Below, one piece after another: positions 19,884 through 29,434 of a stretch of DNA of 64,000 nt. The notes below the pieces were generated by a model. That model was not told the origin of the DNA and made no database searches. It worked only from the letters and a program-made list of their open reading frames with translations. Both the position numbers and the translations under genes were made by a program. Numbering within the stretch: position 1 is the first letter of the stretch; each line of letters starts with the position of its first letter. The DNA is taken from contig JAJUIK010000010.1 in assembly GCA_029267635.1 (NCBI GenBank), positions 16,887-80,886 of the forward strand, written 5' to 3'. The stretch is from Moraxellaceae bacterium (GTDB lineage Bacteria; Pseudomonadota; Gammaproteobacteria; Pseudomonadales; Moraxellaceae).

Positions 19884-21305
19884 ATGGCAGAAAAACAAGC
19901 CCTTGTATTATTAGTCGACGATGAAGAAGATCTCTGTATCCTGATGCAGATGACCCTGGCACGCATGGGTATCAAAACCCACATTGCCCACAGTCTGGAA
20001 CGGGCCCGATATTTTTTCACCCAATACCAGTATGATGCCTGCCTGACTGACCTGAACATGCCGGATGGCAGTGGCCTGGAACTGGTGGAGCTGGTCACTC
20101 GATCCTATCCCTGCACGCCAATTGCCGTACTGACCGCTTATGGCAGTATGGACATTGCGATTGCTGCCTTAAAAGCCGGCGCCTTTGATTTTGTCAGCAA
20201 GCCGGTGAATCAACAGCACTTAAACCAGCTATTACAAAAAGCCCTGAATTTACCACAACCCTTATACCAGCCGGCAGAAGATAAACTGGAAAACAAACTG
20301 TTGATTGGCCGTTCTGCCCCGATCCAGCAGTTACGTGCGGATCTGAACAAGATTACCCGCTCGCAGGCACCGGTTTTTCTGACCGGCGAATCCGGAACAG
20401 GCAAAGAAGTCGTGGCACGTTTAATTCACCAGCTCAGCAACCGCAGTCATGGACCGTTTGTCGCCATTAACTGTGGTGCGATTCCCACAGAACTGATGGA
20501 AAGTGAATTATTCGGACATAAAAAAGGCGCTTTTAGCGGTGCCACGCAAGACAAAAAAGGTCTGATGCAGGCGGCCAATGGCGGCAGCCTGTTCTTAGAT
20601 GAAATTGCCGAATTGCCGCTGAATATGCAAGTCAAATTGCTGCGTGCCTTACAGGAGAAAAAAATCCGGCCTATAGGCGCCGATCAGGAAATTGATGTTG
20701 ATTTTCGAGTCATCAGTGCGACCCATCAAAATCTGGCACACTTGATCCAGCAGGGAAAATTCCGGCAGGATCTGTTCTTCCGTATTCATGTCATGGATAT
20801 TATGCTGCCGCCTTTACGCGAGCGTGGTCAGGATATTCTGCTGTTGGCAGACCACTTTATCCAGCAGGTCTGTCAGGAATGGAACCTGCCTCTCAAATCA
20901 CTGAATAAAGCGGCACAGCAGTTTCTGTTACAGCAAGATTTTCCTGGCAATGTGCGTGAATTACGCAACATCATCGAACGCGCAATGACGCTGGCGGAAG
21001 AAAGTGAAATTGACGTAATCCATTTACAAAATGCACCGTCACGTCATCTACAACCCTGTTCCACTTCAGCCTATAGCAGCTCATGCGAGCAAGATTCCCT
21101 GTTGCCGCCCCCTTTAACTGCAGGGAAACAATTACCGGAACAGGGCCTGGAAAGCTATCTGGAACAAATTGAAAAAGAAATTTTATTAAAGGCGCTGGAC
21201 CTCACCCACTGGAATCGCACCTTGGCGGCAAAAAAACTCGGTATGAGTTTCCGTTCCCTACGCTATCGTCTGAAAAAATTAGGACTGGACAGTGAAACGG
21301 ACTAA
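19884..21305 (+). CDS. pilR: Sigma-54-dependent response regulator PilR
   Basis: An NtrC-family activator. It has a receiver domain ('LVDDEEDL', Asp in 'CLTDLNMPDG'), an AAA+ domain with Walker A 'GESGTGKE', the sigma-54 contact loop 'HKKGAFSGA' and Walker B 'GGSLFLDEIAE', the 'RQDLFFRIHV' block, and a C-terminal Fis-type HTH ('AAKKLGMSFRSLRYRLKKLG'). It is expected to activate pilA through RpoN. The ORF opens at 19845 inside pilS; the ATG at 19884, just after the pilS stop and behind CAGGGA, gives a product starting MAEKQALVLL and is preferred (473 aa). It converges with ctpA, overlapping it by 4 nt. Confidence 0.92.
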   Translation: MAEKQALVLLVDDEEDLCILMQMTLARMGIKTHIAHSLERARYFFTQYQYDACLTDLNMPDGSGLELVELVTRSYPCTPIAVLTAYGSMDIAIAALKAGAFDFVSKPVNQQHLNQLLQKALNLPQPLYQPAEDKLENKLLIGRSAPIQQLRADLNKITRSQAPVFLTGESGTGKEVVARLIHQLSNRSHGPFVAINCGAIPTELMESELFGHKKGAFSGATQDKKGLMQAANGGSLFLDEIAELPLNMQVKLLRALQEKKIRPIGADQEIDVDFRVISATHQNLAHLIQQGKFRQDLFFRIHVMDIMLPPLRERGQDILLLADHFIQQVCQEWNLPLKSLNKAAQQFLLQQDFPGNVRELRNIIERAMTLAEESEIDVIHLQNAPSRHLQPCSTSAYSSSCEQDSLLPPPLTAGKQLPEQGLESYLEQIEKEILLKALDLTHWNRTLAAKKLGMSFRSLRYRLKKLGLDSETD

Positions 21306-22480
21306 GAGGATTTGCGCTTGATCAGCAAGTCTGCCACATTTTCCAGATAGCTTTCATCACGGATTTCATTGGAAACTGGATAAATATAATCCGGTGTTAC
21401 CCCTTGCCCTTCGATCATATGCCCCAAAGGGGTGTAGTAATGCGATACGGTCATTTGCAACGCCGCACCATTCGGCAAGGCAAATAATTTTTGTACCACC
21501 CCTTTGCCATAACTTTTTTCTCCCACCACCCAGGCACGGCCATGCTCTTTCAGGGCCATACTAAACACTTCTGCCGCAGAGGCAGAACGCTGATTGATCA
21601 CAATGCCCAGTTTTAAATTCTGAAATTCATTGCTCGGCAAGGCCTGAAATTGCTGATCGCCTTCGGATCGGCTTTTGGTGGAAACGATAATCCCCTGATT
21701 TAAAAACAGATCGGCAGATTCAATGGCTGCCGATAATAATCCGCCCGGATTATTACGCAAATCGATCAACACGGCTTTTAAACGGTTTGAAGCATGATCT
21801 TCTATCAGCTGCTTGATCTGATTGGCGGTATCCTGTTGGAAGACTTTCACCTTGATCACCAACACCTGATTATGTAACAGTGTGGCCTGAAGATCTGCCT
21901 CAATTTTTTTATTGCGTATCACACTGATCACTGGGCTACTCGGGCTCAGTTGCAGCGTCATGGTGGAGCCAATCGATCCCATCAGCAGTTCTTGCACTTG
22001 TGCATGATTCAGGTCTTTTAAATCCTGATGATCGATTTTCTCGACCACGGCACCATTACGCAAACCCAACTTGCTGGAATCAGCATCCTCTTTCAGATTA
22101 TGGATTTGCCATTGATGATGCTGTACATCATAGCGCAGTCCAAAATCCACAGTAGCGAAATCCCCTTCGGTATATTGCAGCAGCTGCTGATATTCTTCGG
22201 CCGATAAATAACGCGAATAACGATCCAGCCCACCAACCAAGCCTTTGATCGCTTGCAGAAATAAAGCCTCATCGGACTTTTCTTCCACATAATTCTGTTT
22301 GACCAGACCATAAATCTGTACGAACTGCTGAATCGACTCCACTGGAACTTCGGCGAAATCGTCCTGAACGACTGCAGAATCCAAGTTTGGATTAAATGGC
22401 TCGGCAGCCCATGCGGAGAAAGTATGCGTACAACAGCACAGCAGCCCCATCTGGGCCAGAGTCTTCCAATGTTGCATCAT
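21302..22480 (-). CDS. C-terminal processing peptidase, S41 family (CtpA-like)
   Basis: A periplasmic serine protease with a Ser-Lys dyad. It has a signal peptide (first about 25 residues, ending 'FSAWAAE'), an N-terminal helical region, a PDZ domain (about 105-185, 'GLRNGAVVEKID') and the S41 core. The Ser is in 'NQRSASAAEVFSMAL' and the Lys in 'VVGEKSYGKGVVQ'. The 'LRNNPGGLLSAAIESADLFL' block is typical. It lies 16 nt downstream of gpmI and is probably in one operon with it. CtpA-type proteases trim outer-membrane or murein-hydrolase substrates; the substrate here is unknown. At 392 aa it is shorter than Prc (about 680 aa). Confidence 0.88.
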   Translation of the reverse strand: MMQHWKTLAQMGLLCCCTHTFSAWAAEPFNPNLDSAVVQDDFAEVPVESIQQFVQIYGLVKQNYVEEKSDEALFLQAIKGLVGGLDRYSRYLSAEEYQQLLQYTEGDFATVDFGLRYDVQHHQWQIHNLKEDADSSKLGLRNGAVVEKIDHQDLKDLNHAQVQELLMGSIGSTMTLQLSPSSPVISVIRNKKIEADLQATLLHNQVLVIKVKVFQQDTANQIKQLIEDHASNRLKAVLIDLRNNPGGLLSAAIESADLFLNQGIIVSTKSRSEGDQQFQALPSNEFQNLKLGIVINQRSASAAEVFSMALKEHGRAWVVGEKSYGKGVVQKLFALPNGAALQMTVSHYYTPLGHMIEGQGVTPDYIYPVSNEIRDESYLENVADLLIKRKSS

Positions 22481-22496
22481 TCCTTCCCCTTACAGC

Positions 22497-24044
22497 TTAT
22501 GCCTGCACCGTAATCAGGTTACGACCTTGCATATCAGCAGGAATCGGCAGCTGCATCAAGCTCAACAAAGTCGGTGCGACATCAGCCAATACACCGCCTT
22601 CGGCAATCGTGGCAGCCGTTGGTCCAACATAAATAAATGGTACCAGCTCAGTGGTGTGTTGAGTATGGACCTGACCACTCTCGTAATCCTGCATTTGCTC
22701 CACATTACCATGGTCCGCCGTGATAATCATGTGACCTTGATTCGCCATTACGGCTTCATAAACACGACCCAAACAGGTATCCACTGCTTCTACTGCTTTG
22801 ACTGCCGCATCAAACACGCCGGTATGCCCCACCATATCACCATTGGCATAGTTCACCACCAACAGGTCATATTCACCAGAATTGATCGCTTTGACCAATT
22901 CGTCAGTGACTTCATAGGCGCTCATTTCCGGTTTCAAATCATACGTCGCCACATTTGGAGACGGGATCAAAATTCGTTTTTCACCCGGATATTCATCTTC
23001 ACGACCGCCACTAAAGAAGAACGTTACATGCGCATATTTTTCCGTTTCCGCGATGCGCAACTGGGTTTTACCCAGATTTGACAGGTATTCACCAATCGAG
23101 TTTTTCAGCGCTTCCGGCATATAGGCCACAGGTGCATCAATCGAAGCCTGATAACGGGTCAACATCACGAATTTTGCGAGGTTTGGTACGACCTTGCGCT
23201 CAAAACCGGCAAAGTCTTTTTCCACAAATGCTTTGGTGATTTCACGCGCGCGGTCGGCACGGAAGTTCATGAACACAATGCTGTCGCCATCCTGGACTTT
23301 CGCCACATCACCAATACGGGTGGCTTTAACAAATTCGTCACTTTCATCTGCTGCGTAGGCCTGTTCCAAGCCCTCTACTGCGGTCGCAGCAGTACGAACT
23401 GCTTCGCCTTCAGTTAACAAACGATAGGCCTGTTCCACACGGTCCCAACGGTTGTCACGGTCCATGGCATAGTAACGGCCAATCATCGTGGCAATACGGC
23501 CCTGCCCTGGATACTGAGCAAATAAAGCATCCAGTTTTTCTAACGATGGCTGGGCACTTTTTGGTGGGGTATCACGACCATCAAGGAAAGCATGCAGATA
23601 AACTTGGGCACCGCGTTTTAGCGCCAGTTCACACATCGCCACGATATGGTCTTCATGCGAATGTACTCCACCTTCGGACAACAGCCCCATGATGTGCACG
23701 GCGCCATTATTTGCTTTGGCTTTTTCAACCGCGTCCACCAAGACTTCATGCTCAAAGAAAGCGCCAGTACGGATATCTTTGGTGATTCGGGTAAAGTCCT
23801 GATACAGCACACGGCCAGCACCCAAGTTCATGTGACCAACTTCAGAGTTACCCATCTGGCCATCCGGCAAGCCGACATCTTCACCGGAACCAGAAATCAG
23901 ACCATGCGGATGCTTTTGCGTCATCGCCGTCAAGTTTGGGGTTTTGGCCGCAAGGAAGGCGTTGTCTTCGACCGCTTCACGATGACCTACACCATCCATA
24001 ATCACCAGAACGTGAGGGATCTTGCTCGCAGTTGCATCCGTCAT
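22497..24044 (-). CDS. gpmI: 2,3-bisphosphoglycerate-independent phosphoglycerate mutase
   Basis: Interconverts 3- and 2-phosphoglycerate in glycolysis and gluconeogenesis using two Mn ions. Alkaline-phosphatase-fold motifs are visible: metal Asp in '[12 protein letters not shown]', nucleophile Ser in '[12 protein letters not shown]' (near 65), '[15 protein letters not shown]', '[11 protein letters not shown]', '[12 protein letters not shown]' and '[11 protein letters not shown]'. The ORF is open to 24080; the ATG at 24044 gives a normal 515-aa protein starting MTDATASK. It is the first gene of a gpmI-ctpA pair. Confidence 0.97.
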   Translation of the reverse strand: MTDATASKIPHVLVIMDGVGHREAVEDNAFLAAKTPNLTAMTQKHPHGLISGSGEDVGLPDGQMGNSEVGHMNLGAGRVLYQDFTRITKDIRTGAFFEHEVLVDAVEKAKANNGAVHIMGLLSEGGVHSHEDHIVAMCELALKRGAQVYLHAFLDGRDTPPKSAQPSLEKLDALFAQYPGQGRIATMIGRYYAMDRDNRWDRVEQAYRLLTEGEAVRTAATAVEGLEQAYAADESDEFVKATRIGDVAKVQDGDSIVFMNFRADRAREITKAFVEKDFAGFERKVVPNLAKFVMLTRYQASIDAPVAYMPEALKNSIGEYLSNLGKTQLRIAETEKYAHVTFFFSGGREDEYPGEKRILIPSPNVATYDLKPEMSAYEVTDELVKAINSGEYDLLVVNYANGDMVGHTGVFDAAVKAVEAVDTCLGRVYEAVMANQGHMIITADHGNVEQMQDYESGQVHTQHTTELVPFIYVGPTAATIAEGGVLADVAPTLLSLMQLPIPADMQGRNLITVQA

Positions 24045-24169
24045 GATTTTCACTCTTTCATCTGTGTACAAATTCAGCATGCTATCTTACCGAATTTTGT
24101 GTCAAGACTCTATGTTACTGTCATGGCTTTATACTATATCCAAGATCGTTTTCACGCCTCAGACCACGT

Positions 24170-25240
24170 TTAACGTACTCGCTGCAGCAAATAACCACCA
24201 GCAATAAACATCAGCACAATCGGAATAAACACAAACCATGCCGGTGATGGTGAATATACCAGACTGGCATAGCCCAAGAAGTCCTGCAGATAAAAGAAGC
24301 CCAGACCGATAAACAATGCAATCACCAGACGGAAGCCCATGGATTGCTGACGTAACGGTCCAAAAATAAATGAACAGGCAATCAGAACCAGTGCAATCAA
24401 TGCAAAGGGAGAGGCCACTTTTTGCCAGAAGGCCAGCTGATAGGTTTTCGGCACTTGGCTGTATTCATGCATATAACGCATAAAACTTACCAGCTGACTT
24501 GGTGACAGGTCTTCAGGATCAATCGTCACCATATGTACATATTTCGGTTGCAGCGCCAACGCCAAAGCCTGTTCGGCTGCCTGGTTACGAATGGCATTGC
24601 CCGTTGGCACAATATTGATCTGCTCAGCCGTTTGCAGGTTCCAGCGACCTTCCGTGACAAACTGCCCCTGCTGGGCATTCAGTAACGATTGCAAACGATA
24701 GTTCTGGTCAAAATCCACGACCTGCACATTGCGCAACGTGCCTTGCGAATTGGCATAATCGATATAGATAAAACGCTGACCTTCACGGGTCCAGTAGCCT
24801 TTCACTTCGCCCAGCTCGGCAACACTTTGATGGCTTTTGACGCTCTTGGCCTGTTCATTGGTATAAGGAATGACCCATTCACTCAAGGCAAAAGACAAGA
24901 CCACTAATAACATCGCAGAACGCACCACCCAGCCGACAATCCGCCACAAGCTGATGCCAACCGAACGCATGATGATCAGTTCACTGTTGGATGCCATGGT
25001 TCCCAGGCCCAGTACCGCCCCCATTAAGGCTGAAATTGGCAGAATTTCATACAGATAACGCGGTGCCCCCCACAACACATACAGCAGGGCTTGCCAGGCG
25101 TTATAATTTTCATTCAGATCACTGAGTTCACCGAGATAGGTAAACAGAATTTGTAACAGGGCCAGCACAGCTGTTGCCCCCAACATGGCAAGCGCAGTGG
25201 TTTTGGTCACATGTTTAGCGACTATTCGACGTGCGAACAT
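24170..25240 (-). CDS. lptG: LPS export ABC transporter permease LptG
   Basis: An inner-membrane permease of the LptB2FG complex that extracts lipopolysaccharide or lipooligosaccharide and feeds it to LptC. It has the YjgP/YjgQ family layout: three N-terminal membrane segments, a periplasmic beta-jellyroll (about 125-265) and three C-terminal segments. The 'GTMASNSELIIMRSVGIS' coupling-helix block is typical of LptG. The 356-aa length is normal. Its start is 2 nt after the lptF stop, so the two are translated from one mRNA. lptG is chosen as the second of the pair, by the usual gene order and sequence. Confidence 0.92.
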   Translation of the reverse strand: MFARRIVAKHVTKTTALAMLGATAVLALLQILFTYLGELSDLNENYNAWQALLYVLWGAPRYLYEILPISALMGAVLGLGTMASNSELIIMRSVGISLWRIVGWVVRSAMLLVVLSFALSEWVIPYTNEQAKSVKSHQSVAELGEVKGYWTREGQRFIYIDYANSQGTLRNVQVVDFDQNYRLQSLLNAQQGQFVTEGRWNLQTAEQINIVPTGNAIRNQAAEQALALALQPKYVHMVTIDPEDLSPSQLVSFMRYMHEYSQVPKTYQLAFWQKVASPFALIALVLIACSFIFGPLRQQSMGFRLVIALFIGLGFFYLQDFLGYASLVYSPSPAWFVFIPIVLMFIAGGYLLQRVR

Positions 25241-25242
25241 TA

Positions 25243-26367
25243 TTAAGACCTCACTCGCTCAATGTGTTTCTGAATTTTGGGTGCCAATTTCTGTTTGCGG
25301 GAAAAAACTGCCGCAGCAATCGCATAGGCGATCAATACCGCGGGATAGGCCCAAATGCCCAGTTCATCCTTGCTGATGCGGGTTTTAATCGCCATCAGGG
25401 CGACAATCAGACTGGCAAAAATCAGGATCGCTGGGAATAAGCGGAAATAACGTCCTTGCCGCGGGTTGACTTCCGACAGGGCCACCGCCAGCATCAAAGC
25501 CACGATCAGGGCAAAAGGCACAAAAATCCGCCAGCCCAACTCACTGGCCACCACTGGATCCTGGCGGTTCTTCCACAGCTTGCTGGTGGACAATCCTTCG
25601 ACTTCAGCACTTTCAAACTGGGCGGCTTTGTCATTTTCCAGACGCAAACGGTAGCTGGCAAATTCGGCCTGTGAATATTGCGGTTTCCCCGGATAAATCT
25701 CATAACGGCGACCTTCCACCAGATCGACTACATTGGCGGTATCATTGGCCACTTCAACCCGGGTGGCTTCACGGGCCAGAATCATCACATCCGGTTTGCC
25801 CGGATTCTCGGCACGCTGATAGAAAAAGATATCTTTTAGATTCTTGCGGTCATCAGACAGATCACCGGCATAAATGGTATAAGGTCCCGAGGAAATAAAT
25901 TCTTTCGGCCGGACCAAATCAAAACCGGTCCGTACCGCTTGCTGAGTGGTGAGCTCTTCAAACTGACGCAATCCCCATGGCGACATCCACAGCATCAAGC
26001 CGCTTTGCACCAGCATATACACCAGAGCCAGTGGAATCAGTTTGTGTCCCAATTGATGCCGGCTCAAGCCACTGCTGTTCAGCACGGCCATTTCATGATC
26101 GACATACAAACGGCCAAATACCAGCATCAGACCAATAAAAAATCCCAAAGGCAAAATCAGGGTCAGAAATTCCGGCATACGGTAGCCGATAATGCTGAAT
26201 AGAATACTGGCATCCAGACGGCCTTGTGCAGCCACGCCAAAATACTTGATCAGCCGGCCACCCATCATGATTAAGGTCAATAAGGCAATGACCACCACTG
26301 AAGTAGACACAACTTGCTTGACGAGATAACGCCGAATAATCAAATTAATTCTTCCAAAAGGGTTCAT
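25243..26367 (-). CDS. lptF: LPS export ABC transporter permease LptF
   Basis: The partner of LptG in the LptB2FG lipopolysaccharide extractor. It has the same six-segment architecture with a periplasmic domain between about residues 125 and 270. The start 'INLIIRRYLVKQV' and coupling block 'YVDHEMAVLNSSGLSRHQL' are typical of LptF. At 374 aa its length is normal. It is transcribed divergently from pepA across a 132-nt spacer, the gene arrangement seen in many gammaproteobacteria. Confidence 0.92.
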   Translation of the reverse strand: MNPFGRINLIIRRYLVKQVVSTSVVVIALLTLIMMGGRLIKYFGVAAQGRLDASILFSIIGYRMPEFLTLILPLGFFIGLMLVFGRLYVDHEMAVLNSSGLSRHQLGHKLIPLALVYMLVQSGLMLWMSPWGLRQFEELTTQQAVRTGFDLVRPKEFISSGPYTIYAGDLSDDRKNLKDIFFYQRAENPGKPDVMILAREATRVEVANDTANVVDLVEGRRYEIYPGKPQYSQAEFASYRLRLENDKAAQFESAEVEGLSTSKLWKNRQDPVVASELGWRIFVPFALIVALMLAVALSEVNPRQGRYFRLFPAILIFASLIVALMAIKTRISKDELGIWAYPAVLIAYAIAAAVFSRKQKLAPKIQKHIERVRS

Positions 26368-26499
26368 CAGGACTAGCGCTAGTTTACCCGAATGTCAAAA
26401 ATATAAAACCTATCGCGGTGTTGCACATTGCAACTCTATCCAAGGAAATGTTTCAATGGTCTAATGATTTGCAAACCTTTATAAGGCCTGAATAGCGCA

Positions 26500-27948
26500 A
26501 TGAAACTGACAATCAATACCTCCTTCCCTGCGAATAGCTCTAGCCAATCTCTGTTGATCTTTGTGGATGCCGAGCAGCTGCAGACTGCTGCCACCACCTA
26601 TCAAATCAATGAATTAGAAACATTAATTGAAGCGACTCAGTTTAAAGCCGGTTTCAATGAGAACCTGCCTTTACTGGGAAAAATTGCCGCTGCGCCGAAT
26701 GCGGCCCTGATCGGTTTGGACAAAGCTGCCGAGCTCAAACCAGCCAAACTGGCCAAACTGGTACAAACGTTGCTGCAAGCGGTACAAAAGAAATTTAAGC
26801 ATATCAGCATCGATATTTCGGCGCTGCCTGAGTCCCTGCACAAACTATTTGCCTTGAACCTGACACAAACCGGCTATGGCTTTGACGAATTCAAGAGCAA
26901 GAAAAACGAATTTATCCTGGAACAGATTGATCTGATTGCAGTACAAAGCCCGCTGGATGCAGCCCAACTGGAACTGATCCATGCCATCCAGTCCGGTCAA
27001 AGTCTGGCACGTGACCTCGGCAACCGTCCGGGCAATATCTGCTTCCCGGAATATCTGGCGGAACAGGCACAATCGCTGGCGGCCGAATTCCCGGACTTGC
27101 TCAAGGTGACAGTGCTGGATGAACAGCAAATGACGGCACTGGGCATGCATGCCTTTTTAGCAGTAAGCAAAGGTTCGGACCGTCCGGGCCGTATCATTAC
27201 GATTGAATATCAAAACCAGCTGGAACAAGCACCTGTGGTGCTGGTCGGTAAAGGCATTACCTTTGATACCGGTGGTATTTCACTCAAACCAGGTCTGGGC
27301 ATGGATGAAATGAAATTTGATATGTGTGGTGCGGCTTCCGTGTTGGGGACCATGCGTGCCTTATGTGAATCACAGTTACCGATTCACGTGGTTGGCACCA
27401 TTGCCACCGCGGAAAACATGCCATCTGGCCATGCCACCCGTCCGGGTGATATTGTCACCAGCATGAGCGGTCAAACCATTGAAATCCTTAATACCGATGC
27501 TGAAGGCCGTCTGGTGTTGTGCGACACTCTGACCTATGTGAAACGTTTTGATCCGGCGGTGGTGATTGATATTGCTACACTCACGGGTGCCTGTGTAGTG
27601 GCACTGGGTAAAGTGCTGAGCGGCCTGTTCTCGCCAGATGATGAACTGGCCAATGAAATCAGTATCGCTGGCGAACAGAGTTTTGACCGCGTCTGGCGCA
27701 TGCCGGTAATAGAGGATTATCAGGAATTATTAGACTCCCCATTTGCCGACATTGCCAACATTGGGGGGCCAACTGCAGGATCAGTGACGGCAGCCTGCTT
27801 CTTGCAACGCTTTACCCGTGACTATCGCTGGGCACACCTAGATGTCGCCGGTACAGCATGGTTATCAGGTACGGCCAAAGGGGCCACCGGTCGTCCAGTA
27901 CCGCTCTTGATGCAATTCCTGGCCAACCGTGCGATGAAGAATGACTAA
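26500..27948 (+). CDS. pepA: Leucyl aminopeptidase PepA
   Basis: An M17 family metallo-aminopeptidase that removes N-terminal residues from peptides; the E. coli homologue also helps XerC/D recombination at plasmid cer sites. The signature '[12 protein letters not shown]' (near residue 329) and metal-binding '[17 protein letters not shown]' are intact, as is '[14 protein letters not shown]'. At 482 aa its length is normal. It is divergent from lptFG. holC starts 8 nt before its stop, so the two are coupled. Confidence 0.95.
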   Translation: MKLTINTSFPANSSSQSLLIFVDAEQLQTAATTYQINELETLIEATQFKAGFNENLPLLGKIAAAPNAALIGLDKAAELKPAKLAKLVQTLLQAVQKKFKHISIDISALPESLHKLFALNLTQTGYGFDEFKSKKNEFILEQIDLIAVQSPLDAAQLELIHAIQSGQSLARDLGNRPGNICFPEYLAEQAQSLAAEFPDLLKVTVLDEQQMTALGMHAFLAVSKGSDRPGRIITIEYQNQLEQAPVVLVGKGITFDTGGISLKPGLGMDEMKFDMCGAASVLGTMRALCESQLPIHVVGTIATAENMPSGHATRPGDIVTSMSGQTIEILNTDAEGRLVLCDTLTYVKRFDPAVVIDIATLTGACVVALGKVLSGLFSPDDELANEISIAGEQSFDRVWRMPVIEDYQELLDSPFADIANIGGPTAGSVTAACFLQRFTRDYRWAHLDVAGTAWLSGTAKGATGRPVPLLMQFLANRAMKND

Positions 27949-28348
27949 CGTCAGCTTTTATCTGTTTGAAAAAAGCCCTGAACGGCAAGTGGATAGTACT
28001 TGCCGTTTATGTCGCAAGTTACTGCCGAAACAGGGAAAAATCTGGCTGCACTGTCCCGATCCAGCCTTACAGCAGCAACTGGATGAGCGCCTGTGGAATT
28101 TTGATCCAAGCAGTTTTATCCCGCATGGCATTGAGCAACCGGATACACCGGTGTGTATTTCACCGAAATTACCGGATTCGCCAGAATGGCTAGTATTTAA
28201 TTTTCACCATCAGGCACTTGAACAAACGGAAAAATTTAGTCACATTATTGAAATTATCGAAAATAACGAAGCCGCCAAACAGGTCGGCCGAGAAAAATTC
28301 AAGCAATATCGCCGTTTGGGTATTCAACCACGAACATTTAAACTATAA
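27941..28348 (+). CDS. holC: DNA polymerase III chi subunit
   Basis: Chi, with psi, links the clamp loader to single-stranded DNA-binding protein. The N-terminal '[14 protein letters not shown]' and '[19 protein letters not shown]'-like region (here '[15 protein letters not shown]') are typical, as is the C-terminal '[13 protein letters not shown]' block. The 135-aa length is normal. It overlaps pepA by 8 nt. In many genomes valS follows holC, but here an unknown 207-aa gene takes that place. Confidence 0.9.
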   Translation: MTNVSFYLFEKSPERQVDSTCRLCRKLLPKQGKIWLHCPDPALQQQLDERLWNFDPSSFIPHGIEQPDTPVCISPKLPDSPEWLVFNFHHQALEQTEKFSHIIEIIENNEAAKQVGREKFKQYRRLGIQPRTFKL

Positions 28349-28380
28349 ACAGGCAAAAACTGAGCTCAGCAAGGAGAGAT

Positions 28381-29004
28381 GTGGTGGCATTAAACGTAGG
28401 CCAGGATTTTAAACAGCGTTGGCTGCAGGTGCCTGAAGCGGTACGGCAGGCTTTTCTTGATGACCTCGGCCGCATCCGTGACCTGCTTAATCCAACTGGC
28501 GATGTACAGCAATGGCTGGCAGCGGATCAGATTGCCCAGCAAGCTTCCGAGCAGAAAATTGAAACCGCCTATGCTCATCTTAAAGCTGAACTGATCGAAC
28601 AGGCACGGATTCGCCGGCAACTGAATCTGGAAAAATCTCTGGAAACTAAACGTGCCGCCCAAGCCGCGTATGCCGAAGCCCTGCAACAGGACGAATTACA
28701 GCACTTTAGCCAACAAACCACTACCCTGCTTCAGTTGCGCAGCCAGCTGGATCAGGAAATTGAAGCTTATACCGCCCGTTACCAGCAGAATCCCGAACAT
28801 CCAAGCATCGATTATAGTCGCCCCCACCGTCTGGCCATTACGGATGAGCAGATTCTGTCCGAGCTGGAAAGTGTCCGTATTCGTCTGGAACTCGAAGCGG
28901 AAACCCTCATTGAACAATCTGTAGAAGCCTTCCGTGCCAAACTGCAAGCAGCGGCCCAAGAAGAAATTGCCTATATTCTGCAAAATTCCAAATTTTCCGA
29001 CTAA
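28381..29004 (+). CDS. Uncharacterised coiled-coil-rich protein
   Basis: I do not recognise this 207-aa protein. It is hydrophilic, without signal peptide or membrane segments, and rich in Gln, Glu and Ala. A long helical, probably coiled-coil part (about residues 40-130) is followed by a second helical part ('EQILSELESVRIRLELEAET'). The start is a GTG (28381, or the next codon) behind an AAGGAG ribosome-binding site. It follows holC by 32 nt on the same strand and ends at a terminator, so it is probably the last gene of a pepA-holC unit. No function is proposed. Confidence 0.75.
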   Translation: MVALNVGQDFKQRWLQVPEAVRQAFLDDLGRIRDLLNPTGDVQQWLAADQIAQQASEQKIETAYAHLKAELIEQARIRRQLNLEKSLETKRAAQAAYAEALQQDELQHFSQQTTTLLQLRSQLDQEIEAYTARYQQNPEHPSIDYSRPHRLAITDEQILSELESVRIRLELEAETLIEQSVEAFRAKLQAAAQEEIAYILQNSKFSD

Positions 29005-29033
29005 ATGATCAAAACATCATTTGACCATTTTTT
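29003..29033 (+). terminator. Rho-independent terminator after the holC-linked gene
   Basis: AAATGATCAAA - ACATCA - TTTGACCATTT forms an 11-bp stem with one A-C mismatch and runs into six Ts. It overlaps the stop codon of the 207-aa gene. Confidence 0.65.
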
Positions 29034-29159
29034 AAAATCCACCCCCTGAATGTCATCAAATTGACATAAAAATGTAACACCATAGTCACATCTTTAAATC
29101 ATCTTTTTAAAGATCATGCAGTTAGCATGTGATAAAAAAGTAGCATGAGGAAGAAGATT

Positions 29160-29381
29160 ATGGACTTATTGACTCAAATCTCGAAACGAATTGCCAAATT
29201 GAATTCTGGAGAGAAATGGACAATATCCGCTCAAGACTTATTGCTCAGCCGTACGGATTTTCAATCTATTTCGGTGTATCTCTCCCGTAAGGCGGCAGAA
29301 AAAGGAGACTTTTCGGTTTCCACTCCCGAAAGCCTGACACCTTGGTATGGCAATACGTCTTTTACCATTATTAAACATTAA
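29160..29381 (+). CDS. Small uncharacterised protein (73 aa)
   Basis: I do not recognise this protein. The ORF track starts at 29145; the ATG at 29160 has a GAGGAAGA ribosome-binding site about 7 nt upstream and is preferred. The product begins MDLLTQISKRIAKLNSGEKW. It is mixed-charge, with a possible helix-turn-helix-like middle ('ISAQDLLLSRTDFQSISVY') and a short aromatic C-terminus. It stands alone between two hairpin terminators, so it looks like a monocistronic gene. A TTGACA at 29061 may be its -35 element; the -10 (TAGTCA) is weak. Confidence 0.6.
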   Translation: MDLLTQISKRIAKLNSGEKWTISAQDLLLSRTDFQSISVYLSRKAAEKGDFSVSTPESLTPWYGNTSFTIIKH

Positions 29382-29395
29382 AAAAGACAGAGGGT

Positions 29396-29423
29396 GAGAT
29401 AGCTCATTGCGATGGGCTATCTC
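29396..29423. terminator. Hairpin between the 73-aa gene and ribE
   Basis: GAGATAGCTCAT - TGCG - ATGGGCTATCTC is a 12-bp stem with one G-U pair. T-rich stretches follow at a short distance on both strands, so it may end both convergent genes, but the U-runs are not immediately adjacent. Confidence 0.5.
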
Positions 29424-29434
29424 TCATTGAATGA

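Noticed and set aside
22527-23081. 184-aa ORF opposite gpmI
   Set aside because: It lies entirely antisense to a well-supported gpmI gene and has no ribosome-binding site or recognisable motif.
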